Assembly: GCA_019828545.1 (NCBI GenBank)
Contig: JACVRA010000138.1
Coordinates: 310,001-374,000, forward strand
Source: Paracamarosporium sp. OC-R06-R3
Lineage: Eukaryota; Ascomycota; Dothideomycetes; Pleosporales; Didymosphaeriaceae
Direction: 5' to 3'
DNA: 64,000 nucleotides
Of this stretch, positions 52,826-63,626 are shown in pieces; within the stretch, counting starts at the first letter, position 1, and each line of letters starts with the position of its first letter. A program made the position numbers and the translations under genes. Under the pieces are notes generated by a model. It was not told where the DNA came from. It worked only from the letters and a program-made list of their open reading frames with translations, and made no database searches.

Positions 52826-55019
52826 ATGCAATCTACAACAACATTGCCTCGATTGAAATATTTCGGGAGCCTCTACGCCATGGTACGTTAGAATTACCCT
52901 AAAACTTCCTCTGTGCTTACTGGTTGCATAGTCATATAGTTCGGGATCATATGCACTTCAACCAGGATTCAACATAGTCGAAGCGAGCATCGCTCAACAC
53001 AAAGAAGCTCTCTCGTCAGGGCAAGTATCGAGCATCGACTTAGTAGTTAGCTACCTCCTCCGCATCGCCAACTATGATATCCGTGACGGTTTCAATGCTT
53101 TTACCGTCTTCAACCCAGATGTAATTGAAGAAGCAGCTGCATCAGACGCGCATCGCGCAGCCGGACTCCCACCGCGGCCATTGGAAGGCATCCCCTACAC
53201 CATCAAAGACAGCTACAAAGTCAAAGGGCTTACCGTCACAAATGGCTCGCCTGCTCTGGAAGGATTACATTCTAGCGAAGATTCTGACATTGCGAAGCAA
53301 TTAAGGGATGCCGGTGCAATATTGATCGGGAAAACGAACATGCCACCTATGGCTGCGGGAGGTATGCAACGTGGTATGTACGGTCGTCCTGAAAGCCCAT
53401 ACAACAGAAAGTATCTTCCAGCGGCCTTCTCATCAGGCTCCTCGAGCGGTGCGGCAGTGTCGGTAGCGGCAAGCATGGCTGCTTTCGGCCTGGGCTCTGA
53501 AACTGTGTCTTCTGGACGCTCTCCGGCAAGTAACCATGGGCTCGTTGCCTATACTCCCAGCAAAGGTATCTTGTCATGTCGTGGGCTGTGGCCGTTATAT
53601 GTGACATGCGATGTCCCTGTTCCGCTTGCAAGGTCCGTAGACGACATGCTTGCGATCCTGGATGTACTTGGAGCGCCGCAACAAGAGACACAAGGAGATT
53701 TTTGGCGAGAGCAGACAATTGTGAACCTACCTATACCGGAGAGGTTGAATTACGGTAGCTTAGCGCAAACCGAAGCCCTGTGCGGTAAAAGAATCGGAGT
53801 TCCTAAAATGTACGTTGGTAGGCAAGATTCTGACCCGCATGCCAAACCCACTGTGGTCAGTTCTGAAGTCATTGATGTGTGTAAGACGGCGGCGGCATCC
53901 ATTGAGGCTCTAGGTGGCGAAATCGTTTACACCGACTTTCCCATTGTAACGAGATATGAAAATGACTCTAAATCTGGTGAAACGAACAACGTTCTAGGAG
54001 TACCACCAGACTGGAATCTTGTGGAGCGCAGCACACTGATAGCTAAAGCTTGGTCGGAATTTTTATCCCAGAACAAGGACTCTAAAATCAAAAGCCTTGC
54101 AGATGTCGATCCACTACTACTATTTCCGAAACCAAAGGATTACCTTCCGGATACGTGGTTGGAAGTTCGTAACTGGGTGCATTACGCTGCTCTTCCAAGC
54201 CTCGAAGCCGAACTAAAGGACATCTCAATCACCAAATTTCCTGGTTTAGACCAGGTGCTACCCGCACTCGAAGCGCAGCGAAAGCGTGACTTTGAGGACT
54301 GGATGGACGATCTGAAGCTCGACTGTGTTGCCTTTCCTTCCCAGGGCGACGTCGGGTTTGCTGATTTAGAATTCGATCTTGAAAGCGCACGACACAGTTT
54401 ACAGAATGGTGTTAAATACTCCAATGGTAATCGCGCCATTCGGCATCTCGGTGTCCCAACCGTGAGCGTACCAATGGGCATTTTGGGAAAGAAGAACATG
54501 CCTGTGAATTTGACGTTTGCCGGAAAAGCGTACGAGGACGGAAAATTGTTGACTTATGCCTACGCCTTTGAACAACGGAGCAAAGCACGTGTTCCACCGC
54601 CTCTGACCCCGCCTCTGGCAAGTGATACGGTAATGGAGCATTCGGAAGGATTTAGAAAAGGGGAGATGGCAGACTTGGATCTGACAGCCTCGGTGAATAG
54701 AGATTCAGAAGGTAAAGAGCACAACATACAAGTACAGGGGACCATTCACACAAGTGGAGCGGCGGTCAACGTGGTGACACTGCAAGTTTGGGTGAACGGC
54801 TCTAAAGCAGCAACTCGAAAACTGAGTGGGTCCGGAGAATGGAAAATTGATATTTCAAGTGAAATTTCGACAACAAGTCCAAAGTCGGAAGTACTAGGTT
54901 GGGATCTGAAGCCCCTAAAGCCACGGCCTGCTATGGTTCTCGTTGTTGCAAAAGCGCCCAACGCTTTGACCAAGGCAAAATTACTGTGGTCGCAGTCATA
55001 CAAGATCTCGAGCACGTAG
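52826..55019 (+). CDS. Amidase-signature enzyme with C-terminal extension, 2 exons
   Basis: Exons 52826-52882 and 52932-55019 join in phase 0 across a 49-nt intron (GTACGT donor, TGCATAG acceptor) to 714 residues. The spliced start reads MQSTTTLPRLKYFGSLYAMS and leads into FNIVEASIAQHKEALSSGQV. The amidase triad is visible: Lys in PLEGIPYTIKDSYKVKG, cis-Ser in SSGSSSGAAVSVAAS and nucleophile Ser in GSETVSSGRSPASNHG. VPTVSVPMGI and NLTFAGKAYEDGKLLTYAYA complete the fold near residue 580. The enzyme hydrolyses an amide, the substrate is unknown. Beyond the amidase end lie about 130 more residues, Thr/Val/Ser-rich and strand-like (HNIQVQGTIHTSGAAVNVVT, LQVWVNGSKAATRKLSGSGE), forming an apparent extra beta domain that is not part of the family. 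There is no signal peptide. Confidence 0.88.
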
Positions 55020-55755
55020 CTATTGTAGTAATCATTGAATTATTATCTGGCGCGACACAACGAAAACCAATTAATCTTCAACAAATAGCAAACACAGCTG
55101 CTCAGGAGTTCCTCTGAAGTGAGACAGTTATAGATACCCAAGTTGCATGCAAGAGAAGGTACACGCTGTGGGCATATAGGGAGTCAGTTGTTGTGAATAG
55201 GCAGCAGCAAATCCTACAATGGTACTCAGCTCTGGCACCATCCTTGAAAACCCGAAGTGCCCGATTCTCACTACGACTTTTGCTGCAGCATTAACCAGAT
55301 ATAGACCTGGTCGAAAGTTTCTAGTACAGTGTGTCTCACTCAGACTATGAAGCATCAACTACTCCAGAAACCCATAAGTCAACGCCAGTTTTATCAAAGT
55401 CGTTCGACTCTGCATCTGCAAGTCAACGCAAGTTGATTTTACTCAGCTCCGGCGAGGCCGCGGAGATGACTTCATGCGGTCACCGAAGTTATGACTCGCA
55501 CAGTCTCACCCGCAAAGCCCCACGTTGATCGGTGATTGGCTTACGAAGCTAGCTCGGAACCACTGCGCTTCCTATCGCAGAGCACTATCTTGCTTCCCAC
55601 CCCGCTGTCTGTACGTTTGCATAGCATTGCCCTGTTCTTAGGAGGTCTATTTGTTCCATCAAGAGCGTATTCTACCTGCCGTACAGGCGTCCCTTCATTC
55701 CTACCCCGCTGCCTTGCTCCTCTCGCCGTCGGAACTCCATCGCCACTCTGCAACA
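55020..55755. other. Intergenic, promoter of the R3H gene
   Basis: The 3' flank of the amidase and upstream region of the R3H gene. The last 200 bp is pyrimidine-rich. A longer in-frame extension of the R3H frame (from 55651) looks non-coding. Confidence 0.5.
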
Positions 55756-56843
55756 ATGGCCATCTTGACCACCGACCCAGCTCCTCAGCCTCAGCCCATC
55801 GACATCGAAGCTTGGACTGTTGAAGCGGCAACTGCAGCTATCAGCCAGGTCACCATCACAACCCCTGGCGATGTCCAAGGCGCCACTGTCAACCTCCAGA
55901 TTCCGCTGGATGACCCCTCGGATTCAGCTGCCCCGGGAGAGCGCCCGGCTTCTACCGCAGCAGCAAAGCAGGGCGGCTATTACAAACGCAAGGAGCCTGT
56001 TCGCCGCGATAGTCTGAAGCGCCGCGAGGCCTTGCTCAAGGGGAAGGAAGGCAGCCGTCGCAGGATGCGATGGGAGAATGGTATGCGTCCCCAAGCTCTC
56101 ATCGATGGCATGCGCGCCCAACGCACATCCAAAGTCCATCAGCTGCATGCTTTATCTAATTGATCTGCCCAACAGATCGTCTCCTTAACAATCCGTACGT
56201 CGAGCCTCCGCAGCCCAAGGATTGGGAGGTCCACCCGACCCATCCCGTTCACCACGTCCCGTACTACCTCGCGCCCCTCTGGGATGCCGGGCTTTCGCGC
56301 CAGCAAACCGAGCGCAAGACTCTCGCGGCGAAAGCAAAAGCCTCATCCAAGACCGTAGCCAACAAGCCCACGACTCCAGGCATTGTCCCGAAAGAACTTC
56401 GCGAGAAGCTCAAGCGTTCGCGCGGCGCGAAGGGCCTGCTCATGGACCTTGAAGCCGAAGTGCGCAAGTTCGTTGAGGAGTGGGAGGACAAGGAGCGCAG
56501 GGCGGCGGACGACGGTCTACCGGCGGACCCTGATAGCTCAGACGACGAGATCGTGTTCGTAGGTCGGAACGGCAAGATGAGCGACCAGAGAAGCCCGACA
56601 GAGGATAAGCTTGTCAAGCGCGAGCTCATGCTGTTCGAGACGCCGGAGAACGACCATGGCGGTAGCTTTGGCAGATGGCTGGTGCACCATATTGGGGTGT
56701 ACTACGGGCTGAAGACATGGTCGGTTACGGTCGGAGATCCTGCTCGGAGGGAGGCGTATGTAGGATTGAAAGATTCGAAGATGAGGACGGGCAGGAAAGC
56801 TGTTTGCGGACCGCTGCCACGTCCACTGTGGGGACTGGTCTAA
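55756..56843 (+). CDS. R3H-associated N-terminal domain protein, 2 exons
   Basis: Exons 55756-56080 and 56176-56843 join across a 95-nt intron (GTATGC donor, CAACAG acceptor, phase 1) to 330 residues. The start MAILTTDPAPQPQP is the first ATG giving a sensible N-terminus. After an acidic/Pro-rich lead comes the R3H-associated motif YYKRKEPVRRDSLKRREALL, KGKEGSRRRMRWENDRLLNN and PYVEPPQPKDWEVHPTHPVH, continuous across the intron. An alpha-helical middle (KELREKLKRSRGAKGLLMDL) leads to an R3H domain near residues 235-300, with the Arg-x3-His signature in FGRWLVHHIGVYYGLKTWSV. R3H domains bind single-stranded nucleic acids. Related fungal proteins are uncharacterised. A Ser/Asp-rich acidic stretch (DPDSSDDEIVFVG) resembles a CK2 site. 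Confidence 0.87.
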
Positions 56844-57293
56844 TGCAGAGGTTCCGCAGTCTAGGCCCCACTGGGTAGGTAGGTGTGCACGTCCTGAACC
56901 TTTCTCATCGCTCGCTTTTTCTCCATGTTTAGTTATGAATATGGTCGGATGTCCACGGGGCACATTTATAGTCGGTTGTTGTGGGGCCTGTTCGATCAGT
57001 TTGGCGTTGTGCGCACTTGCATATACACGGGCATTTGCATTTGTATCTGCATTACTACAATAACATACAAAGAGCACGGATTGATACAAGTCTTCTTGCT
57101 CAAGATCATTCTAGACGTTCATTTCAAGACATACTTAAAGGAGATAGGAGGTAGACAATAACTGTTACTGAGGTTTCTCTACACGAAGCAATCATCTACT
57201 TCAACGCAAACCAAAAGAGACCTTTTTAATCGCTCAAACGCCGTGACGCAATCTAATATCCCTTCTCCCGCCAAAGACTCTTCCCCAATATCC
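56844..57293. other. Convergent 3' flanks of the R3H and ABC genes
   Basis: A 450-bp spacer between convergent stop codons. No coding signal. Confidence 0.6.
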
Positions 57294-60200
57294 TCACTGC
57301 GCCAACATGCCAGTGAATTCTCCACCTTCCTTGAGCATGTCTGCCGCTCTGCCGCTCTTTACCAGCTTTCCTTTGCCCAACACAATGCAGTAGTCTGCAT
57401 TCTTGACCGCCTCTAAACGATGCGCGATGGTAATCACAGTGCTCTCCCTCATCTCCTCCCTCAGCACACTCTGGATCCGCTGTGCAGTCTCAAAATCTAT
57501 TGATGCCGTCGCTTCATCCATGATCAGCACAGGTGAGCGACGCAGCATGGCGCGCGCCAGGCCAACAAGTTGGCGTTGACCCTGCGAAAGGCCCTTGCCT
57601 CCGCCCTCGATGCTCGTCGAGAGCGTCCACGCGTGGTTGCCTGCGATTTTCGAGAGAACGGCCTCGCAGGCGGCGTCGCTGTACTCGTCGAGAGGGTCGA
57701 GATTCTTGCGCATGGTGCCGGGGAAGAGAACTGGTTCCTGCGCGAGGAACGTGACGCGGTTACGCAGCGCCTGCTTGTTCACGGTCCCTATGTCCACGCC
57801 GTCAATGAATATCTGGCCGGCCTCAGGTGCGATGGTTGCAAGTAGTGATAACGCCAGCGTGGATTTTCCGGAGCCGGTGCGCCCGATGACGGCAGTGTGC
57901 GAACCAGCTGGGATACGCAGCGTGATGTCTTGCAGCGCAGGGTCAAGGTTCGGTGCGTATCGGATAGTCACATTTTCGAAGACGATGTCCCCGGTGTAGG
58001 TGGGCCAATGAGCGGGTGGGTCTACGACGCCGGGGCTTTCAGTCTCAAGATCGAGAAGCTCGACGACACGCTCAACGCTGGTAAAGTCCATTTCGAGCTG
58101 ACCGTAGATCTTGCAGAGCTGTTCAGTTTGGATGACGAACTTGCTTGCGGTGATCAGGACGAAGGCTGTGAGCCCGGGAGAGATACCGGTATAGATCGCA
58201 ATAATAGCCATAGCGAGGGTCGATGAAGCAGAAAGGAAGGAGAATCGAAGGCCTAGCCAGGCTTGCAGCGACCAATAATAGTGGTCCATTCTTTGAAACG
58301 TATCAACTACGGTAATGACATTAGACTGGAAGCGTGGCTGCGCAGAGAATGCGCGAACAGTGGTGAGGCCTTCCACGAGGGCGCCGAAGTTAGACATTAA
58401 AGGGGAGAGTGACACCATCTGCAAAGCATTAGCAACAACACAAGTACACAGATAGGAAGAAACTCTTACCTCGAGGCGACGTAAAGTCTGAGAAGTAGGT
58501 AGGAATAACCTGAAGTAATACACATAGCACGCACTGAGCAGGACTCCAAAAACAAAAAATGCTGGTGCCGCACTCAAGATGATCACAATGGAACTGAAAA
58601 AGCCCACTAACTGCCATATGACGATCGTAAAGATGAAGCTCAGGTGACCATCGATAGTGTTCATATCGGATGTGAGGCGGTTCATCAATCGCCCCACTGG
58701 CGTAACGTCGTAGAAGCGGAACGTAGCATGCGCAACACGATCGACAGCTTCTCGAAAAATGGTCTTAGCCGCTTGGTAACCGACACCGTACATGACGATG
58801 TAGACCCACCAGAATGTCACGGACGCGATCACAACGAAGACGAAGAACCCGATAAGCCACGGTACTACATCTTGCGCGGGAGGAGGGAGGAAGTCAAAAG
58901 TGCCTCTTGAGTGATCATAATCGTACCCTTCTCCCCATGCCTTGATGTACCATCCTTGACCGATATCAATGACACGGAAGAGAACCATGACAAAGATTGC
59001 GATGGACCACCAAAAGAAAGTTCCAGCCTTGATGTAGCGCCAGTAGACCTGGAGTTTCACGGTTCCTGTTGCGCGATGCTCGTCTTCGATGAACTTATCT
59101 GGCACAGCCGCCGCCTGTGCTTCCTCACGCTTCTTGGCTTCCTCTTCTGAGATCGATTCTTGAGTCTCTTGGCGTTTTAGCGCATTTTCTTCCTCAGGGG
59201 CAGGCTCATGGATCGTAGCTTTGCCGTGGTTTAGCTCCACCCACTGCTTTGCAATGCCGTGGCAGAGCTCTGTACGATGTGTGACTAAGACTGTGGTGCG
59301 GTCGGCTAGTAGAGGCCCGGCGAGTAATTTACGAACAATGAACTCTGCAGTCTGATGGTCGAGTGCTGAAAGTGGATCATCTAGCATAATTACCTTCGCC
59401 TTACTATACACCGCACGTGCAAGCGCCACTCTAGCTTTCTGTCCACCTGAGAGACCAATACCATTTTCGCCAATGTTGGATAGATCCCCATGTTTGAACT
59501 CGGCCATGTCCGGAAGAAGTGCACATGCCTCCAGTACTTGCTTATAGCGTACTTCCTCGTACGGATACGAGAAGAGGATGTTGTCTCGAATACTCATACT
59601 TTGCAGCCACGGTGTTTGAGCGCAGTACCCAATAACCTCATCAGGTTGAACGAACTCGCCGGCAGTCTTGTCGAGCTCACCTAGAAGTGCTTGAAGAAGA
59701 GCCGTTTTGCCTGAAGCTACTTCTCCGTAGATGACAGTAAGACCAGGTGGAAATGCCAACGTAATGTCTTCCAGGACGTTCTTGTCTACACCAGGCCAGG
59801 CGAAAGATGCGTTCTGCAGACGCAAATCGGCAGTGCCTTCCGGGACAACATCGCTCTGTTCTTTGTCGGGTTCTTGCATGAACGATTCAATTCGACCCAT
59901 CGCAACATATGCATTCAGTAGCGTAGTGAGCATCTTGGGCAACTCGCGAAGATACGAGTCCAGCAAATTGAATAGGTCGATGGCCGGGAAGATCAGGTCG
60001 ACACGAAGTGATTTACCAGATAACTTTGTGTATGCGTAGAATGCCACCAGAGGAAACAAGCCAACACCGAACTTGACCACGAAAGCCAGGGTCGTCTCGA
60101 AAATGATCAATATAACACGGAAATGCAACTCCTTCTGGCGTGATTCGAGGATTCCGTTCAACCAGGAATCTTGCCATCCGTACCAGCGCAAATGTCTAAT

Positions 60201-62034
60201 CGACTCGATGAACTGATTGATCCGCTGCAATTTTTCGTCTGTGGCAACTCGGCGCTTCTTTTCAAAATATACTTTGTAGCGAGCGAGGATGACGTTGAAC
60301 GATTGAGTGATGAACAATGCTAGAACGCCGAGCAAGCAGGACCACCCGAGCATTCTCCATATGAGAAGCGTCGCGAAGATGACGCCGACGGGCTTAACCA
60401 CGATATCATTGAATTCCCAAAAGCGTTGTGACACTTCATACACATCGTTGCGCATGAGGTTCAGAATTTTGCCCATGGATGCAGCTGCGTCGTCTTTCTT
60501 CTCGGGCTCAGCTTGTTTCTTCTTAAAAAGGTTCCGAACGAAAATGAACGGTCCCATAAAAGCCCACCGGAAGTGATTTGACGATGGCTGATCTTTAGAA
60601 GGCGATCCGTTGGGTTGACCATTGGCGGATTCGTTCACTTCACCATTGGTATGGCCGTTAGTTTGCTCTTCTGTTGGCTTTTGCTTGGCACCTAGGATTT
60701 TCCTATTAAGAGTCTTTTCGTAGAGCATCGTGATCATCTCGCCTCTTGATCGCTCATAAGCTCTTCTTTGATGCCATATCGCAAACACCTGACTCTGGGC
60801 GTTGACCAGCCGGAACAAAAGCGCTATGCAAGCATATGTAATGGTGGCGTTACCACTCGAGTTTGGGTCTTGCATAGATGCAAGCAGTTGTTGTAGGAGA
60901 ACAGGGATTGCCAGCGCTGGGACAGTCAGCTTTTGTTCAATAATATACGAGAAAAGAGGCAGTAAAGCAGGGTGAGTAGCTGCCGAAGCTCCAAGTCGAT
61001 CGAAAGTATGAGGATCACACATACTTAGAGCAAGTTGAAGAAGTCCAAGCAATGTTGTAATGACTAAATCTATGCCATTGGCAAAGAAGATCCTTCTTGT
61101 TACCGATCCTTGGAGTACACGAAACGCGCCATGAAGTCGCTCATGTTTGAATTCGTAGCCCAAGTCCCAGACATCCTCGTCACTCATATCCCTGGTTTTC
61201 CCTTTTGTAATAAGGGGTCGCATCCATGAGACAGTCATGTATTGAAAAGGCGTTAGATTGTCCTCTGGCGTCCGCAAGTTGTCAGTTGGAGCAGTAAAGA
61301 CAGGGCTAATACCATCCCGCGGTAGAGCTGGGTCACGCAGAGGCATATTCATAACGATGAAAATGTTGAGCAATGCTGCTACCGCTGCCAGAATCAAAGG
61401 TGTATCTTGCGATACCAAGGGAAGCCGAGTATGCGAAAGCATAACGAGTCGTTCAAGAAACAGGCTCGTATACAGAATCAAAAGCGACATCGAGGCTACT
61501 CTTGGGCGCTCGACGATAACAATACCAATAGTAGTGATCTAACCAGTTAGTATATGCATAGATACATCAGATGCGAATACCTCACCCAAGCGACTGAAGG
61601 ATAAATTCCATCAAAAGACAAAGTGGGGACAAAACTAGCCAACAGCTGCATCGTGAGCCCGGTCATTGAGACAAGCAATAGCCCAAACGTTGCAGATAAA
61701 GGTCGGCTCCAAAACGAAGAACTCATCTCGTCTGGACTTTCTTTCTCTTCTTTCACGAATGGTTTCATCCATCTTGGCTGATGTGCGTTAAATATCCGCA
61801 ACGAATATGTCAATAAAATAAGTGCGCCTAAGATGGCCGGGACTGTGGCAATATAAGGTAGCGCACAAGATGTGAAGCGAGCTGTTTGGTTGTCCTTTGC
61901 AAGATTAGCGGGCGTTCACACGATTCCTGTGTGAATGTTTTACTTACCCAGATCTTGTGACACCGAGCCAATGGTGGGACATTGTGGCTGACGTTTACAG
62001 CATTCAGCGACATCGGGATTTGAGCGGATGCCAT
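57294..62034 (-). CDS. ABCC-type (MRP-like) ABC transporter, 4 exons
   Basis: Exons 62034-61948, 61894-61586, 61538-58470 and 58418-57294. The start is uncertain: the ATG at 62034 gives 1529 residues, the in-frame ATG at 62013 gives 1522. The last intron (51 nt, GTAAGA donor, CTAAT branch, TTGCAG acceptor) is a multiple of three without a stop, so a naive frame wrongly inserts 17 residues between LRRLE and MVSLSPLMSN. An N-terminal membrane bundle (LPYIATVPAILGALILLTYS) precedes the two half-transporters. NBD1 has Walker A GEVASGKTALLQ (~730), signature LSGGQKARVALARAV (~820), Walker B KVIMLDDP. NBD2 has GRTGSGKSTLALSLL (~1325), LSQGQRQLVGLARAM (~1425) and VLIMDEATASIDFET. Such transporters export conjugates, toxins or metabolites at the plasma or vacuolar membrane; the substrate is unknown. 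A Gly/Asn-rich disordered loop (HTNGEVNESANGQPNGSPSK) lies in the first half. Confidence 0.93.
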
Positions 62035-62809
62035 TACGACCTGTGGCGACGCTTTTATTGTCGCGACAACCCCTCCTTCCACCTGAGCGCCAGCAGTATA
62101 AAGCTAGAATCGAAGGCAGGTATCATACAGAGGCTTTAGTGAGAGTCGCTAGGCATCAGTGATAAAAAGACGAGGTGTGAGGCGTGTCGGTGAACAGCCC
62201 TACGAATGGGTTCGGTGCACAATTGCCGCCTTGCTGCTTTAGGTAAGCACAGACTCACCCTAGTACATTAACGTGAGCATCTCGTTCTGACTCAATATGG
62301 ACCGGTCAACGACCTCATATCTACTCTTTCATTTTTCTGTAAAATACTATGTTAGTTCTGCATCAAGCCCATTGAATGGCGACAAATGCGCCTAATCGCT
62401 TTCGCTTTCGCAACCACAAACTACAATTATGGTAACAGAGACCTAACCCCAAGGGGCGTCACACGTTAACGAACCTTTCATCGTTCACGCGCGCGATTCG
62501 AGCTGAATAGTCTTCAGCTGCTACACCGGTAGAGCGATTGATTGTTTTCGTAGACTCAAAGGTAAGCGCTTGTTCTCGTACCAGGCCGGTCAACGGTTCG
62601 TAGGCAACCGCGAGCGAAAAATCTGCACAGGGATTGTCCTGCGTGCGTGCATCCGATTAAAGATGACACGAAGTAGCAAGATGTTCTTTCAAATGATTCT
62701 ATGAAGATCGTCAATCCTGGAGTCTTACAATAAGACGTACACGAGGCCGACTGTTGGCCGGAGTTCCAGACAACAGTAGCATCAATGGACCCGTCATCTC
62801 AGATTGTAG

Positions 62810-62923
62810 CAGTAAGGGGAGTAACAATCCGGAGCGTTACTCCTCTTACTCCTTCCATTTAAACCCCATTTACTCAAGCTCCAATGTGGAGTAAGCGCTC
62901 ACCTTACTCCTCCTCCATCACTG
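62810..62923. mobile_element. hAT-type MITE, 114 bp, with 8-bp target-site duplication
   Basis: The element starts CAGTAAGGGG and ends CATCACTG, so both termini read CAGT inward. It is flanked on both sides by the identical 8-mer GATTGTAG (62802-62809 and 62924-62931), as expected from hAT transposition. Its interior holds six copies of a GGAGTAA/TTACTCC-like heptamer in both orientations, forming nested inverted repeats. For example, the left GTAAGGGGAGTAAC faces a near-complementary GTTACTCCTCTTAC. Subterminal repeats of this kind are typical binding sites for hAT transposase. No coding capacity is present, so it would need a transposase supplied elsewhere. Confidence 0.75.
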
Positions 62924-63150
62924 GATTGTAGCCTCATGGTGTGTTGCGGAGTTGGCACCTAGGCGAAAAATGCGGACATATTACCGCGCGACATATCCGT
63001 TGGATTTTCTATCTTAGGCTTTTACTACAAAAGGTATCGAACGATGAATCTATTACCTGCAGCACTTGCCGTCTCGGCCATACTAAAGACGCTAAGCCTA
63101 AGAAGAGACCCCACATACATGTATTTCGTTCGAGTAACGAGGCTTTGGGG

Positions 63151-63277
63151 GTCCGGAGTTAACTCAGGACAGGCGACCGCTGGCGGCCGCCGGCGCTAAT
63201 TCTGTATCCTAAGGGTCCGGAGTTAATTCATGGCAGGCGACCGCTGGCGGCCGCCGGCGCTGATCCCGCATCCTAAG
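63151..63277 (+). repeat. Tandem 64-bp GC-rich repeat, two copies
   Basis: Two adjacent copies start GTCCGGAGTTAA at 63151 and 63215, exactly 64 bp apart. Both contain CAGGCGACCGCTGGCGGCCG, including a palindromic GCGGCCGC, and end in ATCCTAAG. They differ at several positions. The GC-rich unit stands out from AT-rich flanks. Its origin is unknown; it could be a minisatellite or part of a larger repeat. Confidence 0.85.
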
Positions 63278-63626
63278 TATTGAAACCCCATTAAATCCAA
63301 TACCTCCATGCTCGGCAGCGGGAGTGGACTGCACGAAAGCTTAACGAAAAGTACGCGAAAGCTTGAGAGGTAGTACATTGCCTAAGTCCATGCAAACAAG
63401 ACCAATCAGAGATAGTGATGTCATGTTATCGTCCTAGTGCTTCTCCATTTTCATCCTCTAGACTCATTGGCATGGTGCCATTGAGACATCCATCCACGTA
63501 TGCTGTGATATGTTGAGTATAAAGACCCAATGATACTTGTAAAGAAGCATAAAAAATCACAAACATCGTCCTTGATCTCCTGGCCCTACTAAACGCATAA
63601 GCTACTAGTGACGAACTTTACACACA

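Larger units (their letters stand above)
62035..63626. other. Divergent intergenic tract with mobile-element traces
   Basis: About 1.6 kb between the ABC gene (minus) and the SDR gene (plus). It contains the MITE at 62810-62923 and the 64-bp tandem repeat at 63151-63277, listed separately. A 73-codon plus-strand frame (62941-63162) with two CxxC/His-like groups (CSTCRLGH, RPHIHVF) might be a fragment of a gene but has no support. Confidence 0.5.
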
